A stretch of DNA of 64,000 nucleotides from Leucobacter sp. Psy1 (GCF_020096995.1 NZ_CP083692.1:1736001-1800000), one strand, 5' to 3'; positions 1 to 7,751 are shown, counted from the first letter of the stretch. Numbers and translations are program-made. Notes: generated from the sequence alone by a model not told the origin.

Positions 1-122
1 AGGCGCTCGACGGCCTGGTCACGGCCTTCCGCATCAACTGGGTGTGGATGCCGCCGTGGACGCCCGAGCGGATCACCGATGACGGGCGCGATATGATGAG
101 GGCTTTGGGGTTCGCCATCTAA
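1..122 (+). CDS. Metal-sulfur cluster assembly factor (MIP18/DUF59, SufT/PaaD-like), C-terminal fragment
   Basis: Only the last 39 codons are present; the reading frame enters from the left edge and stops at TAA 120-122. The visible tail carries the family's usual ending: a W-V-W-M-P-P-W-T-P block followed by I-T-D-D-G-R and R-A-L-G-F. This ending is typical of the small DUF59 proteins found at the end of actinobacterial suf operons, which help Fe-S cluster maturation. In mycobacteria a protein of this type and an ABC-F ATPase lie in the same region, which fits the next gene. The upstream suf genes lie outside the window. Confidence 0.75.
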   Translation, partial: ALDGLVTAFRINWVWMPPWTPERITDDGRDMMRALGFAI

Positions 123-157
123 GAGGGTTCGCCCGGCACCCAGCCCCGCCCCACCCC

Positions 158-224
158 CGCAGATTCGGGTCAGTTCGGCACAGTGTTGCGCACGCGCACC
201 CTGTCGAACTGACCCGAATCTGCG
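158..224. repeat. Perfect 20-bp inverted repeat before the ABC-F gene
   Basis: Bases 158-177 are the exact reverse complement of 205-224, with a 27-nt loop. A second pairing is possible between 180-187 (in the loop) and 229-236 (outside), followed by a short T run at 236-240. It lies between the end of the Fe-S factor gene and the ribosome-binding site (GAGGAG, 241-246) of the ABC-F gene. It could be a terminator for the upstream operon, a leader attenuator, or a dispersed palindromic repeat. Confidence 0.8.
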
Positions 225-254
225 TGTGAACACTGTTTTTGAGGAGAACGTTCC

Positions 255-1853
255 GTGATTATCGTCGAGGACCTCGCGATCGACGTCGGCGCACGCCGAC
301 TCATGTCCGAGGTGTCGTTCCGCGTGAACCCCGGTGACAAGATCGGGCTCGTCGGGCGCAACGGCGCAGGGAAGACGACGCTCACGCGAACCCTCTCCGG
401 GGAGCTCCAGCCCGCGGAGGGATCCGTCTCGGTGAAGGGGGAGCTCGGCTTCCTCCCGCAGGACACGCGGACAGGGGACCCCGAGCAGCTCGCCCGACAC
501 CGCATTCTCGACGCGCGCGGTCTCGGATCGCTGACGAAGAACATCGCCCGCGCCACCGAGGAGATGGGCTCTGACGATCCCGCGAAGGCCGAGAAGGCGA
601 TGAAGCGCTTCGGATCGCTCACGGACCGGTTCCAGGCTCTCGGTGGATACTCGGCCGAGGCAGAAGCCGCCTCGATCTCGCACAACCTCGGGCTGCCCGA
701 CCGAATCCTGGATCAGCCGCTGAAGACGCTTTCGGGCGGCCAGCGTCGCCGTATCGAGCTGGCGAGGATCCTGTTCTCCGATGCCGACACCATGATCCTC
801 GACGAGCCGACGAACCACCTCGACGCCGATTCGATCGTGTGGCTCCGGGAGTTTCTCAAGAGCTACAAGGGCGGCGTGATCGTGATCTCCCACGACATCG
901 ACCTCGTCGGCGAAACCGTGAACCGGGTCTTCTACCTCGACGCGAACCGTCAGGTCATCGACGTCTACAACATGGGCTGGAAGCTCTACCAGCGCCAGCG
1001 CGCCGCCGACGAGGAGCGCCGTCGCAAAGAACGCGCCAACGTCGAGAAGAAGGCCTCAGCCCTCAAGGATCAGGCGGCGAAGTTCGGGGCGAAGGCCTCG
1101 AAGGCGGCCGCTGCACATCAGATGGTGGCGCGCGCCGAGCGGATGCTCTCCGGCCTCGAGGACGAGCGCCAGGTCGAGCGGGTCGCGAAGCTCCGCTTTC
1201 CCGAGCCATCGCCCTGCGGCAAGACGCCGCTGCAGGCGGAGGGGCTCTCGAAGTCCTACGGGTCGCTCGAGATCTTCGCGGGAGTCGATCTCGCCATCGA
1301 CCGCGGTTCGAAAGTCGTGGTCCTGGGGTTGAACGGCGCGGGCAAGACCACGCTGCTGCGCCTCCTCGCCGGCGTCGACGAGCCCGACACGGGAGGCATC
1401 GTCGCCGGGCACGGGTTGAAGGTCGGGTACTACGCCCAGGAGCACGAGACGCTCGATCACCGTGCGACGATCCTGCAGAACATGGTGTCGGTCTCCCAGC
1501 ATCTGACGGAGACCGAGGCGCGGAAGGTACTCGGCTCGTTCCTCTTCACGGGGGATGACGTGCACAAGCCGGCCGGCGTGCTCTCAGGCGGCGAGAAGAC
1601 GCGACTCGCTCTGGCGATGCTCGTGGTGTCGAGCGCCAACGTCCTGCTGCTCGACGAGCCGACGAACAACCTGGACCCCGCGAGCCGCGAGGAGATCCTG
1701 GACGCGCTCGCGCACTTCTCGGGCGCCGTCGTACTCGTGTCGCACGATCAGGGCGCCGTCGAATCGCTCAACCCGGAGCGGGTGCTCATCATGCCTGAGG
1801 CCACCGAGGACCACTGGTCGAAGGATTACCTCGAGCTCATCGAGCTGGCGTAA
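255..1853 (+). CDS. ABC-F family ATP-binding protein (Uup/EttA-like)
   Basis: A 532-residue soluble protein with two ABC ATPase domains and no membrane segments, the hallmark of ABC-F proteins that act on the ribosome in translation or antibiotic protection. Domain 1 has Walker A near residues 34-42 (GRNGAGKTT), signature LSGGQ near 159 and Walker B with DEPTNHLD near 180. A charged linker rich in Arg, Lys and Ala follows (about 245-300). Domain 2 has GLNGAGKTT near 357, LSGGEK near 442 and DEPTNNLD near 465. The GTG start has GAGGAG at 241-246. Whether it protects against a drug or is a housekeeping factor cannot be told from the sequence. Confidence 0.9.
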   Translation: MIIVEDLAIDVGARRLMSEVSFRVNPGDKIGLVGRNGAGKTTLTRTLSGELQPAEGSVSVKGELGFLPQDTRTGDPEQLARHRILDARGLGSLTKNIARATEEMGSDDPAKAEKAMKRFGSLTDRFQALGGYSAEAEAASISHNLGLPDRILDQPLKTLSGGQRRRIELARILFSDADTMILDEPTNHLDADSIVWLREFLKSYKGGVIVISHDIDLVGETVNRVFYLDANRQVIDVYNMGWKLYQRQRAADEERRRKERANVEKKASALKDQAAKFGAKASKAAAAHQMVARAERMLSGLEDERQVERVAKLRFPEPSPCGKTPLQAEGLSKSYGSLEIFAGVDLAIDRGSKVVVLGLNGAGKTTLLRLLAGVDEPDTGGIVAGHGLKVGYYAQEHETLDHRATILQNMVSVSQHLTETEARKVLGSFLFTGDDVHKPAGVLSGGEKTRLALAMLVVSSANVLLLDEPTNNLDPASREEILDALAHFSGAVVLVSHDQGAVESLNPERVLIMPEATEDHWSKDYLELIELA

Positions 1854-1877
1854 AGGAGCGGTCGGGGGCCGTCGCGC

Positions 1878-2684
1878 TTAGGAGCGCCGTTCTTCGAGTC
1901 GCGTCAGCTGAGCGCGGAGCTCCCGAACTTCTGCGAGTATCTCCGGCGTGTGGTCGTGCTCCTCGAGCTCCTCGGTCTGGATCCGGTTCATACCCTCGAC
2001 GACGACCGCGACGAAGAGGTTCAACAGGATCACAGCGCCGATCAGCGAGAACCCGACGAAGTAGGCCCACACCCACGGGTGGTTCGTTGCCAGCGGAACG
2101 ACGACATCGGCCCAGCCGTCGCCGATGACGATGCGGTAGAGCGAGACGAACGTGCGGCCCAGGTCGCCGTAGTTCACGGGGTCCAGCGGTGCGAACAGCG
2201 TCGTCGACGCCACCGCGAAGACGTAGAGGACCATCAGGAAGAGGCCGCCCATCGATAGGATGCCAGGGATGGACGCGACGAGTGCGTTGACGACCATGCG
2301 CATCGACCGGACCGCCGAGAGCAGACGGAACACCCGGAGCAGGCGCAGCAGCCGCAGCGCCGCGCTCGTTGAGCTCGCAGGCACCAGGGCGGCGATGACG
2401 ACGACGAAGTCGAAGATGTTCCACCCGTCGGTGAAGAAGCGCCAGCCGTAGGCGTAGATGCGCAGTGCGAGCTCGATCGCGAAGATCGCGATCACGACGG
2501 CATTGATCGTCGTCAGCACCGAGCCGTGGGCCGCCAGCACCGCCGGGTAGGTCTCGAGTCCGAGGATCACGGCGTTGAAGACGATGAGCGCGATGATGGC
2601 GCGCTGGAAGCCCTTCCGCTCGACCAGTCGACGCACGCCGACGCGCACGCGCGCCCCGGGACGGGGGACCGTCGGCTCACCCAT
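1878..2684 (-). CDS. Single-domain voltage-gated cation channel (NaChBac/NavBac-like) with an unusual pore filter
   Basis: About 268 residues with six predicted membrane segments and one pore loop, so it should work as a tetramer in the cytoplasmic membrane. The S4 helix shows regularly spaced arginines (L-R-L-L-R-L-L-R-V-F-R). The filter region reads I-G-D-G-W-A-D where NaChBac has T-L-E-S-W-A-S, so the key acidic residue is Asp and a second Asp is added, closer to engineered Ca-selective variants. A short charged coiled-coil tail follows S6. An upstream ATG at 2696 exists, but GAGGAGG abuts it, so I prefer the ATG at 2684. The start overlaps the end of the SURF1 gene, suggesting coupled translation. 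Confidence 0.85.
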   Translation of the reverse strand: MGEPTVPRPGARVRVGVRRLVERKGFQRAIIALIVFNAVILGLETYPAVLAAHGSVLTTINAVVIAIFAIELALRIYAYGWRFFTDGWNIFDFVVVIAALVPASSTSAALRLLRLLRVFRLLSAVRSMRMVVNALVASIPGILSMGGLFLMVLYVFAVASTTLFAPLDPVNYGDLGRTFVSLYRIVIGDGWADVVVPLATNHPWVWAYFVGFSLIGAVILLNLFVAVVVEGMNRIQTEELEEHDHTPEILAEVRELRAQLTRLEERRS

Positions 2685-3576
2685 CGAGGATCGCATCCTC
2701 CTCGTCGGCGTCGGTCGGGCCGCGACGACGACGCCGCTCCTCGCGACGACGGTCCTGGCGATCGACCTCAGAACTGCCGGCGTTGAGGTTGCGGTACTCC
2801 TGACGGGCGGCGTAGACGACGCCGGAGACGGCGATCACGATGAATACGTACCACTGGAGGGCGTAGGAGAGGTGCGGGCCCTCATCCCGCTCGGGGGGCG
2901 CGGGGAGGACCCCGTGGTCACCGGCCGGGGCCTCCGCGACGAGCATGCCGTATGCCGCGATGTAACTCGAGTCCTCGGCGTCCGCCAGTTGCGCGAGTTC
3001 CGGAAGGTCGATGCTGCCAACGGTCTGGCCTACGGTACTCCTGCCGGGAACCTCCGGCTCGCTCGCTCGCAGGCGCGCTTCGACGGTGACCTCTCCCTCC
3101 GCAGGAACGGGGATCTGATCGGGCGTCGTGCCGTCTGCGCCGACGGGCGCCCATCCGCGATCGACGAAGAACACGTCGCCGCTCTCGGTCAGCAGCGGCT
3201 GGATGAGGGCGACGCCCACCCCCTCGGGACCCGGGCGGTTCCGAGCCAGGAACGTGTCACCGAGGTATTCGCCGGTGACTTCTACGGTGCGCCACTTCTG
3301 CACCCCGTCGTCGTAGCTGTCGAGCGTCGGCAGCTCATCACCCAGCGGCACCGCCGGAGCCCCATAGTTCGCGTCGATACGCGCGATCTCGGCTCGCGCT
3401 TCGGCGCGACGGTCGAACTGCCAGTCGGCGAGCAACACGCAGGCGACGGCGAACACCAGCAGCATGGCGTAGTAGCCGATCCAGCGACGGCTCCGGAGGA
3501 ACGACCACCCGACGGGGTCGCCGTGTTCGGGTTCGCGCTCGCGAGCGTGCACCGTCTCGGGGGGAGCCGTGGTCAT
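2677..3576 (-). CDS. SURF1-family cytochrome c oxidase assembly protein
   Basis: A 299-residue membrane protein with the SURF1 layout: a transmembrane helix near residues 33-52, a large extracytoplasmic domain, and a second helix near 245-265 followed by a very basic tail (R-R-E-E-R-R-R-R-R-G). Family motifs visible are W-R-T-V-E-V-T-G-E-Y, R-N-R-P-G-P-E-G and V-D-R-G-W-A-P. SURF1 proteins assist haem a insertion into aa3 oxidase, whose genes are in this window about 18 kb away. The start overlaps the preceding 83-residue gene by 4 bp (ATGA). Confidence 0.9.
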   Translation of the reverse strand: MTTAPPETVHAREREPEHGDPVGWSFLRSRRWIGYYAMLLVFAVACVLLADWQFDRRAEARAEIARIDANYGAPAVPLGDELPTLDSYDDGVQKWRTVEVTGEYLGDTFLARNRPGPEGVGVALIQPLLTESGDVFFVDRGWAPVGADGTTPDQIPVPAEGEVTVEARLRASEPEVPGRSTVGQTVGSIDLPELAQLADAEDSSYIAAYGMLVAEAPAGDHGVLPAPPERDEGPHLSYALQWYVFIVIAVSGVVYAARQEYRNLNAGSSEVDRQDRRREERRRRRGPTDADEEDAILDG

Positions 3577-3824
3577 GCGTCCTCCAGATCATCGACGGGA
3601 ACGACGCGCAGGGGAAAGTCCCTCGCCGACAGGAAAGCGACGAGGGTCTCGCGGTGGTCTGCGCACGCCAGCCACGTCTTCCGCCGCTCGGGGGAGTGGA
3701 TCTTGGGGTTCCGCCAGAGGAGCGCCACGTCGGCGCGCGCGGTGCACCCGGCACGCGAACAGGTGAAGCGCTCATCGGGATCTCCACCGAGGACGCCCCC
3801 CAGCGGTCCGCCGAGTCCGCTCAC
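3573..3824 (-). CDS. Small Cys/His protein of unknown function (often labelled acetone carboxylase in actinobacteria)
   Basis: An 83-residue protein with a glycine-rich N-terminus, then a possible metal-binding set: C-S-R-A-G-C and, further on, L-A-C-A-D-H. The core R-R-K-T-W-L-A-C resembles a small actinobacterial family commonly annotated acetone carboxylase, a name that has no support from its size or motifs. It overlaps DUF3099 upstream and SURF1 downstream by 4 bp each, so it is probably translated from the same mRNA. Function unknown. Confidence 0.75.
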   Translation of the reverse strand: MSGLGGPLGGVLGGDPDERFTCSRAGCTARADVALLWRNPKIHSPERRKTWLACADHRETLVAFLSARDFPLRVVPVDDLEDA

Positions 3825-4273
3825 GAGACCGTTCCCTGCGGGCCGTCAGGGCGGTCGGGTCCATTCGGTCCCGGTCCCGGTCCTGGTCCCGGTCCTGGTG
3901 CTGGCTCCGTTCCGGCGGGCGACGTCGGTTCGGCACGGCGGTGGGCGTCTGCGTCGATCACGATCGTCACGCCGGAGGGGCGCGGGGACGTATCAGACGC
4001 CTGCTCGGGCGGCATGAGCTCGGCCGGGCTCGGCGCCTCCGGCCTGCTGCCGTCCGTCGTCGGCCCGACGGCGTTGCCGACCATCACCGCGAGGTAGGGG
4101 AGCACCACTGCTCCGACGATGCAGACGATCGCCCAGAACCAGCTGCGGACGAAGAAGAGCGACGCCACGCAGACGAGACGCAACGCCATCGAAGTGAAGT
4201 AGAAGCGCATACGGTGCGCGCGATCCTCGGCTGCCGACTGGCCCGCCGATGTCACGCTGTAGCTCCTAGCCAT
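3821..4273 (-). CDS. DUF3099 membrane protein with a Gly-Pro repeat tail
   Basis: A 150-residue protein. The N-terminal third holds the DUF3099 pattern (S-V-T-S-A, then R-M-R-F-Y-F) and two hydrophobic helices near residues 26-42 and 46-66. The remainder is low-complexity and polar, ending in a (GP)n run encoded by a tandem six-base GGTCCC/GGTCCT repeat at about 3857-3900, which could vary in length by slippage. It is first in the unit DUF3099, 83-aa protein, SURF1, channel. It has AAGGGG before the ATG and a TAGGCT -10 candidate at 4301-4306. Function unknown. Confidence 0.8.
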   Translation of the reverse strand: MARSYSVTSAGQSAAEDRAHRMRFYFTSMALRLVCVASLFFVRSWFWAIVCIVGAVVLPYLAVMVGNAVGPTTDGSRPEAPSPAELMPPEQASDTSPRPSGVTIVIDADAHRRAEPTSPAGTEPAPGPGPGPGPGPNGPDRPDGPQGTVS

Positions 4274-4300
4274 GTGCCCCTTCTCGATCGTCCGTCGTCC

Positions 4301-4306
4301 AGCCTA
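4301..4306 (-). promoter_or_regulatory. Candidate -10 (TAGGCT) for the DUF3099-SURF1-channel operon
   Basis: TAGGCTGG on the minus strand, 27 nt before the ATG at 4273. It matches the repeated TAG(A/G)CTGG element of this window. No convincing -35 is visible. Confidence 0.5.
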
Positions 4307-4351
4307 CGCCGGACGGCTGGGGAGGTGCACCGAACACGACGAACTCTCCTC

Positions 4352-4357
4352 TAGGCT
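4352..4357 (+). promoter_or_regulatory. Candidate -10 (TAGGCT) for fabG
   Basis: TAGGCTGG lies 30 nt before the fabG ATG, leaving room for the ribosome-binding site GGAAGG at 4375-4380. It is divergent from the DUF3099 promoter, and both share the same octamer. Confidence 0.5.
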
Positions 4358-4387
4358 GGATGCGACAACCCGACGGAAGGACGCCCC

Positions 4388-5098
4388 ATGACGACTCCCC
4401 GCACCGTGCTGATCACGGGTGGCAACCGCGGCATCGGCTATGCGATCGCCGAGCGCATGATCGCCGACGGGCACCGTGTCGCCGTGACCTCGCGCTCCGG
4501 AGAGGGGCCAGCCGGGGCCCTCACGGTCCGCGCAGAGATGACCGACGCGGCCTCCATCGACGCGGCGTTCTCCGAGATCGAGGCCGAGCTCGGCCCCGTG
4601 GAGGTCGTGGTCGCGAACGCCGGGATCACGAAGGACACGCTGCTGCTCCGCATGAGCGAGGAGGAGTTCACGAGCGTGATCGACACCAACCTCACCGGCA
4701 CCTTCCGGGTCGTGAAGCGCGCCGCGAAGGGCTTGCTGAAGGGACGATTCGGCCGCGTGATCCTGCTCTCGAGCGTTGTGGCGCTCTACGGTTCGCCCGG
4801 GCAGATCAACTACTCCTCGTCGAAGGCCGCGCTCGTCGGTTTCGCGCGTTCGCTCACGCGCGAGCTCGGCGCCCGCAACATCACCGCCAACGTGATCGCG
4901 CCGGGCTTCATCGAGACCGACATGACCGCGGCACTGCCCGAGGAGCAGCAGGCCCAGTACCGCGCTTCGATCCCCGCGGCGCGCTTTGGCACGGTCGAGG
5001 AGATCGCCGGGGTCGCGTCGTGGCTCGCCGGCGATGACGCCTCCTACGTCTCAGGGGCCGTGATCCCCGTTGACGGCGGCCTCGGCATGGGCCACTAG
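4388..5098 (+). CDS. fabG: 3-oxoacyl-[acyl-carrier-protein] reductase (SDR family)
   Basis: A 236-residue cytoplasmic short-chain dehydrogenase/reductase. The NADPH-binding motif T-G-G-N-R-G-I-G is at residues 10-17 and N-A-G at about 77-79. The catalytic Ser (128/129), Tyr142 and Lys146 (Y-S-S-S-K) are present, and the protein ends in the family's V-D-G-G-L-G-M-G-H. The sequence is close to the FabG/MabA group, which reduces beta-ketoacyl-ACP in fatty-acid elongation. Its TAG stop sits within CTAG, which also holds the stop of serB on the other strand, so the genes overlap by 4 bp tail to tail. Confidence 0.9.
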   Translation: MTTPRTVLITGGNRGIGYAIAERMIADGHRVAVTSRSGEGPAGALTVRAEMTDAASIDAAFSEIEAELGPVEVVVANAGITKDTLLLRMSEEEFTSVIDTNLTGTFRVVKRAAKGLLKGRFGRVILLSSVVALYGSPGQINYSSSKAALVGFARSLTRELGARNITANVIAPGFIETDMTAALPEEQQAQYRASIPAARFGTVEEIAGVASWLAGDDASYVSGAVIPVDGGLGMGH

Positions 5099-5748
5099 GC
5101 AGTCAGGCGGTCCAGCAGCGGGATCACGAGCGCGAGGTCGTCCTCGATGGAGACGTCGGCGCGCTCGCGAACCACGGGCTTCGCGTTGTAGGCCACTGAG
5201 AGTCCGGCGATCGCCATCATCTCGAGATCGTTGGCGCCATCGCCGATCGCGACGGTCGCCTGGAGCGGGATCCCCGCCGCGTCCGCCCACTCGCTGAGCG
5301 CATCGGCCTTCGCCGTCGCGTCGATCACGGGACCGACGGTGCGGCCGGTGAGCCGGCCGTCGCGCACCTCGAGACGGTTCGCACGCCAGTGATCGAGACC
5401 GAGATCCTCCGCCAGCGGGTCGAGCACCTCGTGGAAGCCGCCGGACACGACGCCCACTACGCCGCCGCGGGCGTGGACCTCGGCGATGAGTGCCTCGATC
5501 CCCGCGGATCGTCGCACGCGACGGTAGGTGTCGGCGAACACCGACTCCTGGGTGCCTGCCAGCGTCGCCACGCGCTCCGCGAGGCTCTCGGCGAAGTCGA
5601 GCTCGCCGCGCATGGCGCGCTCGGTCACGGCGGCCACCTTCTCACGGGAACCGGCTGCATCTGCGAGCAGTTCGATCACCTCATCGCGGATGGTCGTGGA
5701 GTCGCAGTCGAGAACAACGAGTGGGCGCGAGGAGGCGGCGTCAGGCAT
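5095..5748 (-). CDS. serB: Phosphoserine phosphatase
   Basis: A 217-residue HAD-superfamily enzyme catalysing the last step of serine synthesis. Motif I is D-C-D-S-T at residues 14-18 (Asp14 nucleophile, Asp16 acid/base), the V-S-G-G-F-H motif is near 100, and motif III/IV is G-D-G-A-N-D near 168. It lacks the ACT domains of the longer mycobacterial SerB2. Adjacency to an ABC ATPase is also seen next to serB2 in mycobacteria. The ATG is 6 nt after a TACACT hexamer, so the mRNA may be leaderless. Confidence 0.9.
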   Translation of the reverse strand: MPDAASSRPLVVLDCDSTTIRDEVIELLADAAGSREKVAAVTERAMRGELDFAESLAERVATLAGTQESVFADTYRRVRRSAGIEALIAEVHARGGVVGVVSGGFHEVLDPLAEDLGLDHWRANRLEVRDGRLTGRTVGPVIDATAKADALSEWADAAGIPLQATVAIGDGANDLEMMAIAGLSVAYNAKPVVRERADVSIEDDLALVIPLLDRLTA

Positions 5749-5754
5749 GACTCA

Positions 5755-5760
5755 AGTGTA
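5755..5760 (-). promoter_or_regulatory. Candidate leaderless -10 (TACACT) for serB
   Basis: The hexamer ends 6 nt before the serB ATG. It lies only 13 bp from the divergent -10 of the ABC ATPase (5774-5779), so the two promoters must overlap. Confidence 0.45.
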
Positions 5761-5773
5761 GGCGGCGGAGGGG

Positions 5774-5779
5774 TAGGCT
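5774..5779 (+). promoter_or_regulatory. Candidate leaderless -10 (TAGGCT) for the ABC ATPase
   Basis: TAGGCTGG is followed 7 nt after the hexamer by ATG 5787. A GGAGG also lies in those 7 nt, so a short leader with SD use cannot be excluded. Confidence 0.45.
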
Positions 5780-5786
5780 GGAGGCC

Positions 5787-6572
5787 ATGGTCAACGTGCT
5801 GCGCTTCTCCGACGTCACCTATGTCCGCAACGGCCGCTCGATCCTCGCGGGCGTCGACTGGAACGTGGAGAGCGATCAGCGCTGGGTGATTCTCGGCCCG
5901 AACGGGGCGGGCAAGACCACTATGCTCAAGCTCGCGACGACGGGGGACTACCCGACGACAGGAACCGTCGACATCCTCGACGAGCGTCTCGGGAAGGTCG
6001 ACATCTTCGAGCTGCGCACGCGCATCGGCTTCGCGGGTTCGGCCACGGCGAAGCGGATTCCCGAGAGCGAGACCGTACGCGACGTGGTCCTGACCGCCGC
6101 CTACTCCGTCGAGGGGCGCTGGAACGAGGCGTACGAGGCTATCGATGTCAGGCAGGCGGACCGGATTCTGGCGGAGTGGGGTCTCTCATCACTGGCCGAC
6201 CACCGATTCGGCACCCTGAGCGATGGGGAGCGGAAGCGGGCGATGATCGCGCGCGCGGTGATGACCGACCCCGAGATGCTGCTGCTCGACGAGCCCAGTG
6301 CGAGCCTGGACCTCGGAGCCCGCGAGAATCTGCTGCAGATGCTCTCGGGGTTCGCCGCGTCGCCGATGTCGCCGGCCATGGTGATGGTGACGCACCACGT
6401 CGAAGAGATCCCTCCGGGCTTCACCCACGCGCTGCTCCTGCGGGATGGCAGAGTCCAGGCCGCAGGCCCGCTCGCCGACACGCTGACGGCGGAGCACCTC
6501 GAAACCACGTTCGGCATGCCATTCGACCTCACTGTGCGGGATGGACGATACGCCGCCGTGGCGCGCGTGTGA
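5787..6572 (+). CDS. ABC transporter ATP-binding protein (single ATPase domain)
   Basis: A 261-residue ATPase: Walker A G-P-N-G-A-G-K-T-T near residues 37-45, signature L-S-D-G-E-R-K-R near 145, Walker B L-L-L-D-E-P-S-A-S near 169 and switch histidine in V-T-H-H. The sequence resembles ModF/YlmA-like ATPases. No permease gene is adjacent, so substrate and partner are unknown. It is divergent from serB with 38 bp between the start codons. A related ABC gene flanks serB2 in mycobacteria, which suggests an old neighbourhood rather than a transfer. Confidence 0.85.
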   Translation: MVNVLRFSDVTYVRNGRSILAGVDWNVESDQRWVILGPNGAGKTTMLKLATTGDYPTTGTVDILDERLGKVDIFELRTRIGFAGSATAKRIPESETVRDVVLTAAYSVEGRWNEAYEAIDVRQADRILAEWGLSSLADHRFGTLSDGERKRAMIARAVMTDPEMLLLDEPSASLDLGARENLLQMLSGFAASPMSPAMVMVTHHVEEIPPGFTHALLLRDGRVQAAGPLADTLTAEHLETTFGMPFDLTVRDGRYAAVARV

Positions 6573-6589
6573 GACGAGCACCACTCTGC

Positions 6590-6595
6590 TACGAT
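6590..6595 (+). promoter_or_regulatory. Candidate -10 (TACGAT) for rpmE2
   Basis: TACGAT lies 75 nt before the rpmE2 ATG and 17 nt after the ABC stop codon. No good -35 is visible, so confidence is low. Confidence 0.35.
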
Positions 6596-6670
6596 AGATC
6601 TTTGGTGCGACATCGCTTCGCAACACGCGCATCATCCGATCGCGCCCACGAACCAACCTGAAGGACAGCC

Positions 6671-6919
6671 ATGCAGACCGACATCCACCCCGAGTACAAC
6701 GCCATCGTGTTCCGTGACTTGGCGTCGGGCGAGACGTTCCTCACCCGTTCGACCCGCACGAGCGACAAGACGATCGAGCTCGACGGCACCACGTACCCGG
6801 TGATCGACGTCGAGATCTCCAGCGCATCGCACCCGTTCTACACGGGCAAGCAGCGCATCATGGACTCGGCCGGTCGCGTCGAGAAGTTCAACAAGCGCTT
6901 CAAGGGCTTCGGCGCCTAA
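6671..6919 (+). CDS. rpmE2: Type B 50S ribosomal protein L31
   Basis: An 82-residue basic protein with the L31 pattern: M-Q-T-D-I-H-P at the N-terminus, then H-P-F-Y-T-G-K-Q and the C-terminal F-N-K-R-F. It contains no cysteine, so it is the zinc-free (C-minus, type B) form, the paralog that many bacteria express under zinc limitation through Zur. I see no clear Zur box upstream, and whether a zinc-binding L31 exists elsewhere cannot be told here. A strong terminator follows at 6958-7012. Confidence 0.95.
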   Translation: MQTDIHPEYNAIVFRDLASGETFLTRSTRTSDKTIELDGTTYPVIDVEISSASHPFYTGKQRIMDSAGRVEKFNKRFKGFGA

Positions 6920-6957
6920 GCACCGACCCTCACCGGAGCCCGCAGGGCTCTGGCGGG

Positions 6958-7012
6958 AACCCCTCGTTCACCGGAGCGGCCACCCGCCCTCCGCGACGAA
7001 CGAGGGGTTTTT
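6958..7012 (+). terminator. Rho-independent terminator of rpmE2, lying inside the end of the convergent exonuclease gene
   Basis: A 12-bp perfect stem pairs 6958-6969 with 6998-7009 around a 28-nt loop and is followed by TTTTT (7008-7012). The 3' arm lies inside the coding sequence of the minus-strand exonuclease, encoding its N-P-S-F-V residues near the C-terminus, while the 5' arm overlaps its stop codon. Confidence 0.85.
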
Positions 7013-7666
7013 CGTGCGCCGCATGTACGCCTGGAAGTTCTCGGCCTGGTCGCGCGCCCACTCCACCTGGCGGCGGTGCAGTTCATCGAGGTCGGCGGGG
7101 ATCACGTCGACGAACTTCTCGGTGAGCCGGTGCAGCACGCGTCCCGCGGCAATGGCGTCGTCACCCGCGTCGTGCGCCTGTCCGATGTCGACGCCGTAGT
7201 GCGCCGCGACGGCCGTCAGGGTCCGCTTGCCGCGTCGGAAGCGGTCGAACTGCTTGTCCAGGATGAGCGGGTCGATCACCGGCGCGATGGTCTCCGGCCA
7301 GGCGATCCCGTACCGATGCGCCTCTGCGCGCAGCAGCGAGAGATCGAACGGCGCGTTGTAGGCGACGATCGGGAACCCGCGGGCGAGCATCTCGGTCACC
7401 CGTTCCACGATCTGCGCGATCCCCACCTCCGCGTGGATGCCGCTCGTCCGGGCGACGTCGGTGGAGATACCGTGCACCTGCACGGCGGGGAGAGGGATCT
7501 CGACACCGGGATCCAGGAGCCAGTCGTATCGTTCCGCGATCTCTCCGTCGCGGTTCAGCAGCGCGATAGCCGCCGTGACGATGCGCGCTTCACGGGGATC
7601 GACGCCGGTGGTTTCGGTGTCGAAGACGGCGATGCGCTCGGCCCACAGGGGGAGATGACTGGTCAC
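6968..7666 (-). CDS. DEDD-family 3'-5' exonuclease (DnaQ/DNA polymerase III epsilon-like)
   Basis: A 232-residue nuclease. ExoI is F-D-T-E-T-T-G near residues 12-18, ExoII is in A-Y-N-A-P-F-D, and ExoIII is H-D-A-G-D-D, giving the DEDDh catalytic set. I chose the GTG at 7666 because it is preceded by GGAAGG and starts just before the exonuclease domain; the frame stays open for 63 codons upstream but with unrelated sequence. It could be a proofreading subunit or one of several stand-alone actinobacterial DnaQ-like nucleases. Its 3' end overlaps the rpmE2 terminator. Confidence 0.85.
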   Translation of the reverse strand: MTSHLPLWAERIAVFDTETTGVDPREARIVTAAIALLNRDGEIAERYDWLLDPGVEIPLPAVQVHGISTDVARTSGIHAEVGIAQIVERVTEMLARGFPIVAYNAPFDLSLLRAEAHRYGIAWPETIAPVIDPLILDKQFDRFRRGKRTLTAVAAHYGVDIGQAHDAGDDAIAAGRVLHRLTEKFVDVIPADLDELHRRQVEWARDQAENFQAYMRRTKNPSFVAEGGWPLR

Positions 7667-7751
7667 TCTGGTTCCTTCCGGTCCCGTCCAGGCTATCGGC
7701 ATCCGACGCACCGGATGGACGCGGCCCGGCGCTCCTGCCAGCCGCGCTGAG

